Source: Pyrus communis
Taxonomy: Eukaryota; Streptophyta; Magnoliopsida; Rosales; Rosaceae
Assembly: GCF_963583255.1 (NCBI RefSeq)
Contig: NC_084805.1
Location: forward strand, 13,321,385 to 13,385,384
Length of the DNA stretch: 64,000 nt
Direction: 5' to 3'
In this document: positions 1-11,800 of the stretch, one piece after another
How the letters are laid out: every line of letters starts with the position of its first letter
Numbering within the stretch: the first letter of the stretch is position 1
Program-made: the position numbers and the translations under genes
The notes under the pieces: model-generated
What the model saw: the letters and a program-made list of their open reading frames with translations, nothing else
What the model was told of the DNA's origin: nothing
The model's database searches: none

Positions 1-1023
1 GGGCTACTCACACGAGGCAATGAGAAATACTCCCACAAGGAGAAGAGATCTCTCACAGGAGGAGAGAAAGATCTCTTACTTCCTTCCTTCCTTTGTTTTT
101 TCCCCTTTATTTCCTCTCCTCCTTCCTTTCTTTGTTACCTACTCCTCCGTCAGTAGGGTTAGATTTCAGGGGAATGGATCGTCAAATCCAAAAATTTGCG
201 TTAGTGCGGCTATGTTGCAAGCCAATTTGGATGGTTTATCAGAACCTTAGAGTCATACAACGATGCAAGTGCTTACTTTGATAGGGTGCATGTGCAAATG
301 GAAGGGCTGGGTGTTGAAGCGAAAGTCCACAAGAGAGAGAAACAAATGGAAGAGTTGGGTGATGAAGCCTTTTAAGGGTACTTTGGGTAAAAAAGAATGG
401 TTTCGGATTGAGGCTTTCACCCATAGTGGGATTATCACCTCCATCTCAGTACTCCAATTCCTCCAAATTCTGGAATTGAATTCCTATTTTTTACTGGATC
501 CCACCATGTTTTTTATTTCCAAGATGATGAGTAAACACTGGAATCCTTTTAAACAGGGAATGATTCCCGTTCATTTCATCCCAACCCCATTGGTAAAGAT
601 GCCATTAGAATAACGGAAATATTATATACGGTATGTATTTTATTAACTTGTGAACATGGTGGATTTCATTTTATTTCTACCAAGTCGCGAACCAGTCAAC
701 AACTTACGGTCGTCAAATTGTATAATAGGTTAAGTAATACCACATCACACCAACAAATTGTTCACATTTGTCTCATGTCAAGTGGATCCTATCACGTCAG
801 ACACACCTATCAATATTTTACAATCGTCATATATCCTTATCACACATCAACCAACTGTTCACAGTTGTCACAAATGTCATAATTTCTACCAACCCACACA
901 TGAACTCTTGAGACTATATATATGTGGTTTGAAGAGTAAATAAAATCGCTCAAAATTTCTTCTCATAGTTGCATTTCTTTCTCACCCCTATTTTTTTTTT
1001 TTTTTATCACCCATATAAAAATT
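1..1023. other. Intergenic, no gene recognised
   Basis: Short open frames occur here but none shows a recognisable domain. The last 100 bases look like a degraded promoter for the F-box pseudogene that follows, with a TATATATA run at about 915-922 and a T-rich stretch just before its first ATG. Confidence 0.4.
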
Positions 1024-1709
1024 ATGGATATCCATGGTGGATGTAGTGGGCATGTGGGGAATAAGAAGGAGTACTCAATACTTTTTTTCTTGAGGAAGGT
1101 ATTGAGGGAGGTGCTGTTAGAAGACCGTAGCTTTCACAAGTTATTGGTGATTGCAGTGCATGCAGTGTTTCTAAAGGTTGGTTTCATCCAATTCGATTCA
1201 TTTTCGGGTGCCCAAGTCGATTGCTTTCATATCTCAGACAAGTGGCCAACGACACCTTTCAGGTTGTCGTTTACCTACACTTTGCCTGAAATTCTGAAAA
1301 CCGGAGTAACTGTGTCTACGTTTTCGGGTCTTTAATTGGAAGTGGGTCGGGTTCTTACTAGGTAATTTTGAACCCCGAGAGGTTCGGGCCCATGATTCGA
1401 ATGCTGAACGACATAAAAGAACTTGTCGCTAAAGGAGAAGTTTTGGAACTGTGGAAAATTGTGAAGGATGAGATTGTGTTGCTATTGGCAATCGATCTTT
1501 GTGCCAACGCTTGTGTGCCGGCTCTGCCGAGCTTCATGCAGCTTCTGTCGGAGCTTCAAATGAAGATTTTGAGGTTGTTGCCCGATGTGGATATTGCCAT
1601 GGTGAGTTGTGTGTGTAAGGAATTGAGGGATCTTGCTAACGATGAAGAATTGTGGAAGCAGAAGGTTTATGATGAGTTTACTGCTGAGTTTCTTCTTGAT
1701 CAAACCTAA
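1024..1709 (+). pseudogene. SKIP22-like F-box pseudogene 1
   Basis: A broken relative of the intact SKIP22-like gene at 23.7 kb. The first part (1024-1335) matches the middle of that protein, for example FFLRKVLREVLLEDRS against FFLKRVLREELGEDRS. The second part (from about 1362, another frame) matches the F-box region: ERFGPMI, then LQMKILRLLPDVDIAMVSCV and ELRDLANDEELWKQK. The frames do not join. A TAG at 1359-1361 stands where the intact copy has a Gln codon (Tyr-Gln), consistent with a CAG to TAG change, and a frameshift lies just upstream. The N-terminal ubiquitin-like domain is absent, and the protein stops about 100 residues early after DQT. No function is expected. Read-through or fragment products are possible but unsupported. 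Confidence 0.85.
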
Positions 1710-3149
1710 AGCAATATCAGTTTTGAAGAATGCATGGTGAAGTTTTTTACAAATAAATTGTGAGAAGTTGTATGAAAATTTTGAATAAAATGAATAAATT
1801 CTTATCAAAATTTTGCTAAGTTCTATGAACTCTGCTAAAGCAAACATCGAATACAGTTGTAGATTGTCCAATAGATTATTGTGACACATGCCATGGGCTG
1901 TACCATGTCACACACTAATAGACCCAGAAAAAAAAAAAAAAAAAAAGTTACCTCAGCAACAGTAGAGATTTTTCTATATGACTGGAACACAGGATGGTAC
2001 ACTATATGACACTATACAAATAATAGGGTATGTGTGTTAAAAACTTAATGACTTAAAAAAATAAATTTCCCACCACTTGTATAAAAACATGTGGTATACC
2101 ACCTGCATTCTGATTATAATGAAAATTTTCTCCAATAGGGGTGTGATATTCACATACCTCTTTTTACTTCTCACACATCATTCTAATTTTTGGCCGTCAG
2201 ATCAAATTAATTAAAAAATATCAAGGGCCAGAAATTAACAAGGGGTGTATGAGAAGTAAAAAGGGGTACGTGGATAGCACACCCCGAAAGAAAATGGGCA
2301 CATTTGGAGTATGATTCTCTTTCCTCCTAATTTCTCTCCTTATTTAATCGGTTATGATTAAATCACGTTAACATCTTGTTTGGAATTATTTATATAAAGA
2401 AAAAAAAGACAAAAATGAAAGTGTGAGAGAATAGGAGGAAATGAGATGGTAATAAGAGAGAAAAAATCCTGCACATCCCAAAGAAAAATCAAACCATACC
2501 TGTCATACCCCAATTGGCTCCATTTTAACTGCAAACAGATCATATTTCCATCCCATCCCACATAAAGATTAACATTTTATCCATATCTATATCAAGAGAA
2601 ATGTTAATCATCTACAAAAAAATGTCAAATTTTAAACTTAAAATTTAAATTTGAAGTGTGGCATTTTGACATTTTTTAAAGTTTTGCTCTCTATCCGATA
2701 TGCCAAATTTTAAACATAAAATAAAAATTCATATTTACATTGGAAAAGAAAGAAAATGAATAAAAAGGTATAAAAATATTTAAATATTGCATTGGCAATT
2801 AAAGAAACAAAAGGAAATATTTTAAACCAATAAAAAATTAATAAAAAGTATTTAATAATTAACTAAAACAATTTGAAGGTGTTGTCAACTTTGGCAACAA
2901 AGGGGAGATATGTCATTCCATGTCATGCCACATCAAATTTAGCTTCTCGATTGGAAAACATTACTGCTGTTTTTTATTTAATTTTTTTTTTTACCATTAT
3001 TGTTGATTTGGATATTTTGACATCTCGTTTGTAGATGCTTTCACTCAAGGTGAGACTTTTCATATACTCTTCTGCTGCCTCACAGTTTAACGTCAACTTC
3101 CTTAACATTTCTTTTATACGAGATTAAACCCACTCACCGTTTAGCCTCC

Positions 3150-3186
<37 letters not shown>

Positions 3187-3787
3187 TCTTTTTCTTTGGT
3201 CTCTTTTCACGGCGCAATCGAAAGACATTTAAGTTTAGTTAATTGGCATACAACCCAAAATATGTAAAGTTAATCGATCTATGTTTTTCAATGTCCAGTC
3301 ATGTAAAGATATTTCAAAATAAAATTACAGCCTAAAATACTAGAGATGTAATCTCAAAAGATTTCAAAAACAATAAAAGTAGTTCAAAACAAACTTGTGT
3401 CTATTCTATGAAAGTTAACTTGGAAACTCTCCAACAATCTTGGATTGCGTAGATTAATTTTGAATTATCATCCTAATGTCTGAGACCAAGTTTGCAAAGA
3501 CCCTTACAAACACGAAATTTTGACTCCGCCACCACTGCATTATCATGCATCTAGTACATAAAATTTTCAATGGTCTCTTAATTTTTGCATCAATGTTCAT
3601 CATCATATGTTGCGAATTAAGATCTTGTCACAGCCCACCCCCGACAACATATTGCTCGCTTTGCCGGCTCGCACGATTTGATGCCAATGATGGGCCATCA
3701 CACATGTGGTTCGAATTTGACATGAACCAAATAGAATATTTTAGTCAATGATCTTTGAAATTTACATAACTCATCAATTTGGTTTTT
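1710..3787. other. Intergenic, AT-rich, with a MITE
   Basis: No coding potential recognised. It holds a 148-bp MITE (listed separately), poly-A runs near 1929-1946 and 3156-3182, and AT-rich DNA near 2600-2950 that resembles degraded MITE sequence. Confidence 0.5.
2138..2285. mobile_element. MITE with GGGGTGTG termini
   Basis: The ends are inverted repeats: GGGGTGTGATATTCACATAC on the left against GGGGTGTGCTATCCACGTAC as the reverse complement of the right end. Similarity continues inward through a TTTTTACTTCTCA motif. It is 148 bp with no coding capacity. No clear target-site duplication was found, so the superfamily is unassigned. Confidence 0.75.
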
Positions 3788-4409
3788 CACTACAAGAAAA
3801 ATGGCCTATGGATACAAAATTGAGGACACAATTAATTATTTTGTGGGTAACTAACCAATTTTACACACAAAAAAATTGTATTTGTTTCCTTTGTATAAAG
3901 GCACTAATTAATGTGCCCATTCTTCTACAAATTTGGCACAAATATATTTTCAAGACATCATTATAAAAATAATGGACTCAAATTATCATTTGTGCCAACA
4001 TTTTACTTCTAAAGACACAATTATTTATTTTTTATTATTTTTCAAATACTTAAGGCCCACACATACCCCACTTTCTCTGCATTTCTGTCTCTCTCAGTTA
4101 ACCCACCCACACCCCACTTTCCTCCTTAACCCACCCACACGCCACACCCCACTTCCCTCTCTCTCCCTTTAACCCCTCCCTCTGTCTCTCTACCCAAATT
4201 CTCTCCATCTCAACCAAACAAAATCTATGCATCTCTCTCTACCACTCTCACTTCTCTCAGATCTGAGATTTTCTTTCGTTTTTTTCTTGGAAAAACACAT
4301 GTACATCAGATTTGAGAAACACCAACGCCTCCGCATCTCTCTTTATCTCAATTGATCCGTCTCTCCCTCTCGTTGCATCTCACGCTCAGATCCCAACTGT
4401 CTGTCGTTT

Positions 4410-4680
4410 GAGAAAGAACTTGAAGAAATGCAAGAGAAGCTTCAGGCAACGAGGCTTTAGAAGGAGAAACCGAGAAGCTCCTTAAGAAGGAGGAGATCTT
4501 GAAGTTCAAGAAGGAAGAGCTCCAAACAAAGGGCCAAGAGCAAGACAAGCTTCAGATGGAGTTGAAGAAGCTGCAGGACTTCAAACTCGTCGAGTCGGTT
4601 AAGTCTGAGATCGGATCTAAGATTCTAAGGAAGCACAATCGTCTTCACTATTCCTCAGATCAATGCCATGAGGAGGTAGT
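4410..4680 (+). pseudogene. Captured coiled-coil gene fragment
   Basis: A Lys/Glu-rich segment with a heptad-like pattern, including EALEGETEKLLKKEEILKF and KKEELQTKGQEQDKLQMELK. A one-base frame change near 4450 separates an upstream EEMQEKLQA piece from the rest. It runs into a possible donor site after HEE at about 4673. I do not recognise the parent gene. It lies inside the CACTA element, upstream of the V-ATPase and NSF pieces on the same strand. Confidence 0.5.
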
Positions 4681-5354
4681 TGTTTTATATTTTTCCTAAT
4701 TTACAATCAAGTTTTCCTTTTTTTTGTTTACTTTTTCAAATTTATGGTAATTTTTTGGGATTCCACAGTATTTGGAGGCAAAGGGGTTTAGATAGTTTAG
4801 GGGTTCGTTTTTGACCTTTGATACCTTGTGATCGATCAACTGGAATTTCAAAATTGGATAGTCTGTATTTTTGTTAGCTAGCTGTAGAGTTGTATGATAA
4901 GCTTGGAGGTATTTGAGCTCATCTCAGTTAAATTTATACAATTATGTCCTATAATTTTTTAAGTTTTGAAAACCTGAGAGAAACAGAGTTCATTACCCTG
5001 TGGTTTTTCACGTGGGATGTAACCCTACCTCTATACTTGTGCAATTTTAAAACATTATCTTATTATGACTTTAAAGTTTTTGTTAATTAATTCTTTTTAA
5101 TCAAATAGTATCTGCATTAGTTTCCTTTCCATATTTCTAGTGTTCTAGAATTTTTAGTTTGTGTGTAATGTTTGAATTGATTGTATTAAAATTGGTTGTG
5201 ATTTTTTCTTTCTTTTGTATTACAGTACAACAAAGACATAATCTAATCTATAAAGTTGTTTGTTTACATTCTTTGATCAGGAGCTGCTAATCAGTTATTA
5301 ACACAACTTTATATTGTTGGGTATTTAAGGACTTATCATTGTCGTGATCATCAG

Positions 5355-5437
5355 TACCTATATGGCTATCTAGCTTGTGGTCTTGCTGGTCTCTCTACCG
5401 GTATGGCTATCAACATTGTCGATGATGTTGGTGTTAG
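5355..5437 (+). pseudogene. Captured exon of V-ATPase proteolipid subunit c
   Basis: Translation gives [20 protein letters not shown] followed by IVDDVGVR. This matches a highly conserved membrane-helix region of V-type H+-ATPase subunit c, whose family consensus here is [24 protein letters not shown]-like. Differences include G to N and G to D at usually invariant glycines. The block ends at AG/GTAATA, which reads as an intact splice donor. Only one exon is present, so no functional subunit can be made. It lies inside the CACTA element between the coiled-coil and NSF fragments. Confidence 0.8.
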
Positions 5438-5666
5438 GTAATATCTCTCTTTCTCTTGGAAAGGATTGGCCTTGCTCTTGCTAAGGGTGTAGATATCATA
5501 TCTCTTCAATTGTTTCTTAATTTATTTTTTGCACTTGCTCCTTTGATCAATTATTTAGCTACATATATCAGAGTCATGATATGATGTGCATTTTCAGTAT
5601 TATTTTAGATAGTATACAATACCAAATAATGTATTGAAATTTGATATTCTGAACTGAATTCGTCAG

Positions 5667-6306
5667 ATTGTAAATCAGCATGAAGCTACAAGTAGCAACA
5701 GTGTCAGGCACAAGGAGTTTAATCTTCAAACACTTGGAATTGGTGGCTTAGGTGCTGAGTTTGCAGATATATTTCGAAGAGCTTTTGTATCCCATGTTTT
5801 CCCTCCTCACGTGACAAATAAGTAAGATAACTGATTCTTCTAGTTGCGCTGATATCTTTTTGGTATAACTTTATACCACACTCCTTTTTGGAAAGACATT
5901 GAACCATGTCGAATCATGATTTAACACATCATTTTGATGCTAGTACATTATTTTAACAAAGCTATTTGAGCATGTCTGAATGATTTTGGATATGCAACTT
6001 ATCCTTAGAGATAAGTTAGCTATTATCTGCATTGGTGATTGATGAGATTTCTGTTTTTGTGAACTGTGTTAGATTGTTAATGGCCCTGAAGTTTTGAGCA
6101 AGTTGGTGAAACTAGGAAAAATGTTAGGAATCTATTTGTTGATGCTGAGAATGATCAAAGGGCTCGCGGTAAGGGAAATATATAAATGTCAAGTGCACTT
6201 AGGCTGGTTTTTCAATAATTTCTAATTTCATTATGTCCATAATTCCCTTGGAGACCAGAGTGGTTTGCATGCGATAATCTTTGATGAAATGGATGCTATT
6301 TGTAAG
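5667..6306 (+). pseudogene. Captured fragment of NSF (vesicle-fusing ATPase)
   Basis: Three exon-like blocks match plant NSF, the AAA+ ATPase that disassembles SNARE complexes. Block 1 (5667-5821) contains [20 protein letters not shown] and [12 protein letters not shown]. Block 2 (6073-6168) contains IVNGPEVLSK and NVRNLFVDAENDQRARG. Block 3 (about 6250-6306) contains GDQSGLHAIIFDEMDAICK with the Walker B DE pair. Blocks 1 and 2 begin after AG, and all three end at GT. The exon that should lie between blocks 1 and 2, with the Walker A P-loop GPPGTGKT, is missing, and block 2 has a small frame break near LSKLV. It cannot be an active ATPase. It lies within a CACTA element, so it is captured rather than native. 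Confidence 0.85.
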
Positions 6307-6875
6307 GTATAAATATTTCCTAGTCTATGCTTTTTACTAAGATTCTTATTCAACTACGATTTATTTTCAATTCAGAAAAAGTTGTGGGACTCTCAGTTTA
6401 AGCAAGAGAATGTGGTTTAAGTGAGCTTCATTGCACGAAGAACTTGGGTCCATCGGCTGTAGTGTTGTGGGGGAGGATAGGATTCTGAAGGACTTGGTTG
6501 TAAATAACTGAAATACGTGTATATTGTGGGATTTGTTGATTTAAAAGAAATTTCAATTTTTCTACATTAATAATTTTTTTTTTAAATAGAACCTATTGGG
6601 CACGATTTGAAAATTGTGCGCGTATGATCCTGTCACCTGACAATCTGACATGGTTGTCAGAATTAAGACACAAATAGGCTGTTATTTGTGCTGAACTCTT
6701 TGAGCACAAATAGCGATATTGTGTGCTATCAGCAATGGTGACGCCCATAGAGGGCACAGACATAAAGATGGTAGCTGCACTGTTGCTATTGGTCTATGAG
6801 CACAATTGTTGGTGCTTTTTGATCTCAAAGGGCACAGATAATTTATTGTGTGCAGTGCTCATTTTTTTTGTAGTG

Positions 6876-7835
6876 TTTGAAACTGAAAATCGGTAGAAGT
6901 TATTCTTGAGTTTGTCCACCATAAATCATTTTGGTCATTTTATGAAAAACGTGTCAACATAATCGTTAAATTATCACTTGAGGACCACATGTCACCTTTT
7001 TAAGAATATTTTTTTGTCAAACCAACCATTCGATTTTAGCCAAAAATGATTCTTGAGATTGATATAATCACTTACTTTGGTTTCTAATTTTGTCCATTAT
7101 GAATTATTTTGGTTCTTACGTGAAGATGGAATGACGATATCTAAGCTATAATATTAATAGAACCCTCATTGCCAACCAAAACTTTATGAAACTACTATTT
7201 TAATCCTCTAATTAAAACTAAATATGAATAGGAAGTATGGGTAGAAATGTAATTTCACACAACTAAATTTTGTTGCTTTTTTCAAAACCTCACATACATG
7301 TGATTCTAACCTATCTCTAATTTAAAAATAAAAAAAATAAAAAATAAAAAAATAAAAATTGAAGCCCTCTCCCCTGTCTCCCCACTCCCGCGATCTCTCT
7401 CTCTTTTCCTTTCTCTTTCCTCTTTATTGTAAGTAAGAGGTTTTAAATTCGATTCTTGCCAAAGATGAATTTGAACCACATCATTGCTAGTCCATTGTGA
7501 GGCTAAAGCCATCACTCTATCTTTAATGTAGATAATATTATTTGTTAAAAAAAAATTAAAAAAAAAATTTCACACTGAAAGTGCGTGCCATATGCGAGTG
7601 TGAATTGAACCAAGACTTGTTTGAGAAAGCCATTCACTTCGCAATAGGCACGGCCCACCTAGCGATTAATAAGGCCCTAGGGTTGGAGGTAGGGTTTATG
7701 CCAACGACAACAAAAAAGTCAGTTAGGGTTTCAATCCTTATATAGAATTCTACTTCTGCAAGGGTTTAGCCGACGCGGTTTATGATCTTATCCTATAAAC
7801 AGAGGCTTCATTCCAAATAACGAATAAGAATTTGG
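6876..7835. other. Intergenic, with SINE remnant
   Basis: No gene recognised. It contains an A-rich simple-sequence stretch at about 7320-7362, a CT-rich stretch, and a SINE remnant (listed separately). The last 100 bases lead into the second F-box pseudogene. Confidence 0.4.
7419..7570 (+). mobile_element. 5'-truncated tRNA-derived SINE
   Basis: GTAAGTAAGAGG, then a box-B-like AAATTCGATTC, a body reading TTTGAACCACATCATTGCTA, and a TAGATAATATTATTTG tail running into poly-A. The same body is found in reverse at 19195-19411, which supports a dispersed SINE family. The box A part is missing here. Confidence 0.6.
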
Positions 7836-8812
7836 TTCATCTTCCCAAACCCTAGCTTCACCTTCATATCCAATTACACGTTTATCCGCACAGTTCCCAA
7901 ATCAAATCGTGGCAACCACCACCAGTGGTTTGGATCCCCAAGGCATACCCTAGTGGTTTCGGGTGCAGAAAGCATGGAAAATAACAATGAGCCTGCTGCT
8001 GGTAGTGGTGGGAGAACTTGGGAGAAGTACTCAATGCCGTTTTTCTTGAAGAGGGTACTAAGGGAGGAGTTGGGAGAAGACCGTAGCAATCACAAGCTCT
8101 TCGAGATTTCTATACACGCTGTGCTCTTAGACTCCGGTTTCTTCCGGTTGGATTTAGTTCAGGGTATGCCGGCCAATCAGGTTTTGTATACGGCGCCTCA
8201 GATTCTGCAACATCAGGGCAATAACGGTAATAGGGTTGAAGCAGTTGTATTGGAGTTTCGTAAATGGCGTCAATTCATGAATAAATATATGGGTCATTCG
8301 CCAGTGGTGATTCTACGCCTTATCGGCTACGTATGGACAAAAAAAGATTTGCTCCGGTGATTGAATCTGTTTGGGAAAACAGAAATATGAATGAGAGAGA
8401 TGAGTTAGTTTTAGAAAAGGAAGTTTTGGAGTTTTGGAGGATTGTGAAAGATGGGATCGCATTGCCATTGCTGATTGATCTTTGTTCGAAGGTGGGTTTG
8501 AGCGCCCCATCGAGCCTCATGTGCCTTCCACCGGAGCTCAGAATGAAGATTCTAGAGCCACTGCGTGGTGTTGACATTGCCAAAGTGGGTCGTGTTTGTA
8601 AGGAGCTGTGAAATCTTGCTAGTAACGATGAGTTGTGGAAGAAGAAGTATGCTGAGGAGTTTGGGGACTCTAAGGGAGGAGAAGGAACAATGATTAGCTG
8701 GAAGTCCAGATTTGCTACTAGCGTGAAAATTAGAAAACGGAGGAAGCCTAAGAATCAACTAAGATCTTCCAAGAGGTGGGTATATGAGTTGCCTTATAAC
8801 TTTTGGATATAA
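7836..8812 (+). pseudogene. SKIP22-like F-box pseudogene 2
   Basis: Homology to the 23.7-kb gene starts inside its N-terminal third (CTTCCCAAACCCTAGC), so the ubiquitin-like domain is missing. The first frame (7953-8291) holds KYSMPFFLKRVLREELGEDR. The second (to 8611) holds RFAPVIE, then LPPELRMKILEPLRGVDIAK, the F-box. Two lesions are visible. An extra AT in the TATAT run at 8286-8290 shifts the frame; removing it restores KYGSFASGD against VYGSLAFGG. A TGA at 8609-8611 (KEL-stop-NLASNDELW) stands where Arg or Gln is expected, fitting CGA to TGA. The frame then continues through ELWKKKYAEEFGDSKGGEG to a stop at 8810-8812. It is younger and better preserved than pseudogene 1. Confidence 0.88.
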
Positions 8813-11800
8813 TTTAATGGCCTTGCACTTGACATAGATTGCTACCAAGGGATGGTCAATGGTGCCCATGGATACTCCATATATTACCATCATCACCATC
8901 CATCACAAGTACAAATACCACCACTCACCACCACAATTAACACATATCTACACTTAAATGGACCTCCATTTAACTAAATGGGTATTTATTGACCATCAAT
9001 CGCTTGGATTCACAAAAAACAAAAAAAAAAACAAAAAACAAAAAAAAGGGTTTTGTTAGTGTTAGTGTGTGTCTGCTCTTGATGCGCATGTAAGCTGGTC
9101 TGCATTTTTTTTGGTCAAAATTATTACCCGTAACTGTTGGCGCTTGGATGATATGGTTTTCATTTTTGAAGAGTTTTTCACTGTACAGATTGGATGTTAC
9201 TTGTTTAACTCTCGTTGGAAGTTTAAAACAATGCCTAATCAGATGGCTACTTTCCCAAGTCATCAAGGATTCTTACCTAGTTTATGTTCTTAATTGTTTA
9301 GGTCTTTGTTTCGTTTTAGGAGATTTTTCCATACTTTGTAGGAGTAGGGTTTTGTTATTCTAGTGACGGATTTGGTGTCGTAGTGCCTTCACATAGTGAT
9401 TTCCAAACCCTTTTTACCATGAGTTTTTGTCTGTTTTTTTGGTCAATGATGAAACTTTCGTTGATGGAAAGAAGATTACAACAAGTCCAGACTTACAAAA
9501 TGGACCAGCCACAAAGTAACAAAAAGCTAAAAAAAAATAAATGGAGGTCAGATAAGACATCCGAAGTCCCACACATCTAAAAACCCTAAATATTAAAAAT
9601 TAAAAATTAAAAAAAATTAAAAAATAAACAATGATAAAAGGACCTATGTTGATGAACGAATGCAGACGAAATTGGCGAACCACCTCTAGGTAACCAAAAC
9701 CACCACCATAAACGTAATTTGCAGGGGCTTTCTGTTGCTTACTCTTTACATGTGAATTTTAGTTTGAATCAATCCATCATTTGTTTTAATTTTCGCGTAA
9801 TTAATCGGTTACTTGAGACAATTTAATAATTTGGTTTATCTGTTTTGTAGGTATTGCGGCGCTGCCGGCTCCTGCTGCGGGAGACGGAAGCAGAACTGAA
9901 GACATAATTAAAAGGAGGAAATGCTGCAATTAAAGATGGTCAAGTTCACATAGCAAATTATCTTGTTTACAGTGAGTAATTTATTGTCTTAGCTTGATGA
10001 TAAATGCTTGTGTGGAGAGTTTTACAGTCGGCTTGAGTTGACATGCATGCATACTTTTGGCAAAAAGACAATGAAAGTGTCAATTGGAAATCAGTGTGTG
10101 TAATTTAGATGAGGGCATACATTTTTTTTATCGGAAAAAAAAAAAAAAAAAAACACTTAATTAAAAGGACGAACCCTGAGTACAACCAAGTCCGATACAA
10201 TAAAAAATAAAAGCATGTCTAGCTTCCGATGGAAGTGAAAGATCGATCCCAAATATGGGTATCCTGAATCCCATATATATGCTTTTATATGCGGATGCAT
10301 ATTATTTACGATAGTCTTTGACGAGACTTATATTTAACTTACATTAGATGATATCTTAAGATCATTGGTGATTTATTTTCACCACGTGGTTATCATGCAT
10401 TTCGTATAGCTAGTTGCGGTCATAGAATTTATTGCAGGTACATTCTATTCTAGTAGAGGCTAGAATTTTCTAGTAGACGCTAGATATCGATCTGCTTCAC
10501 CTGCTTGCTATACATTACTTTATTTGTGATTCATTTACTTTCTTTGATATGATGGGCAGGGTTGAGTTGATCTTGACTACTAGTATTGTAGTATTACAAT
10601 GTGTGTAGTTTTCACTATATATGTTTTCAAAACATGGGTTATTATGTTTGAAGGATTTTGACGTGATAAAACTGGTCTATTCACATTTTGTTTTGTTGAC
10701 CCCTTCAGGACATAACGAGAATAAAGAGAACACTAGTGGTGATGAGTGGGTTTGGCAGTGAGGCCTTCATCCTTTGGATTTAGGGTGATGGTTCATTTAC
10801 TGCAGTTTTATCTCTACTGTAATAATTGCATGAAAGCACTTTTGGATTATGCATAGGACTGCACTTTTATGCGTTTACTTTTATGTAAAACTTCTAGCTG
10901 CTCTGATGTGATGTAATAACGAGATTTAGTCTCAAAATTTGTGTCCCTAATTGAGGAGGTTGATAACTGAACTTTGTAGCAGCTTTGGATTTATTTAAAT
11001 GACCGTTTTTATTCAAATTCTTGCACATCATAAATATCTTATGATGACTTCGTCATTAAGTTGGCTTGTGACATCATCTCACGATGGGGTCATATAGTCA
11101 ATTTAGTATCGACTAGCACATCACGTCCTCGTAACTTGTGTTATTGGGTCCGAGGTGTATCATAACCTGCTAGATGCCTCCTAGGGACTTCTCACACGTA
11201 GATTGGTCTACGTGTGACCTCCCTTCCCAACTATCTGCGAGTGATATCTCTTGTAAATAGGCAAGTTTAACAGGAAAATCAGTAATCGCCACTGATTACT
11301 TAGAAAACTCTATGTTCTAGTTTCTCTCAAATTATTCTCTTAGGCATCGGAAGCCCTTTGGCAGACACTATCCCCTTTTTCTCAAGGTTCGTTAATTAGG
11401 CTAATGGTGTTTCTTGTTTTGTAAAGTGGAGTTTCGTCAATTCAATCTTGAATGAAATTCGCATCCACAAGTTAGATACCAATTATATGCATAATTGTAT
11501 AATTGTTTTTATTTTCTTGCTCGTAGTGTTAACATTAAACACATGATCAACCTCTATATGTGAATTATTGAACTGGAATAACTATATGGGTTGATATGTG
11601 AATCATATATTAAAATAAAATTGGAAAGAATTTTCTACCCACACCTCAATATTTCAGAGTCGTGATTCATTCATGTTCTAAATTATGTTATTTCACAATT
11701 TAAATATCATATAACATATAAAACAAAAAACAATTTATTTCTCTCTCAAATCATTCCAAAGCTTGTTCCCATTCATACGAAAGAAAATTGAAAGAAAACA

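Larger units (their letters stand above)
3788..6875 (+). mobile_element. Non-autonomous CACTA transposon with captured gene fragments
   Basis: The left end CACTACAAGAAAAATGGCC and the right end (reverse complement CACTACAAAAAAAATGAGC) are canonical plant CACTA/En-Spm termini. The element is flanked by TTT at 3785-3787 and 6876-6878, fitting a 3-bp target duplication, although the flank is T-rich. The right subterminal region is full of short GCACAAAT/GTGTGC-type repeats, as in CACTA elements. No transposase was found. The interior carries fragments of at least two, probably three, unrelated host genes: a coiled-coil exon, V-ATPase subunit c and NSF. Exon-like blocks are bounded by GT and AG dinucleotides. 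This is a Pack-CACTA type element. It would need a transposase from elsewhere to move. Confidence 0.88.

Noticed and set aside
263..613. 116-residue frame near the window start
   Set aside because: No known domain, no promoter or splice context and odd composition. Left as intergenic.
7441..7460. Box-B-like motif suggesting a tRNA gene
   Set aside because: There is no cloverleaf, and the body and A-rich tail match a SINE family also seen at 19.2 kb.
9841..9990. Possible extra exon (GTATTGCGGCGCTGCCGG...) after SKIP22 pseudogene 2
   Set aside because: It follows a TTTGTAG but has no homology to the intact gene and no open frame of useful length.
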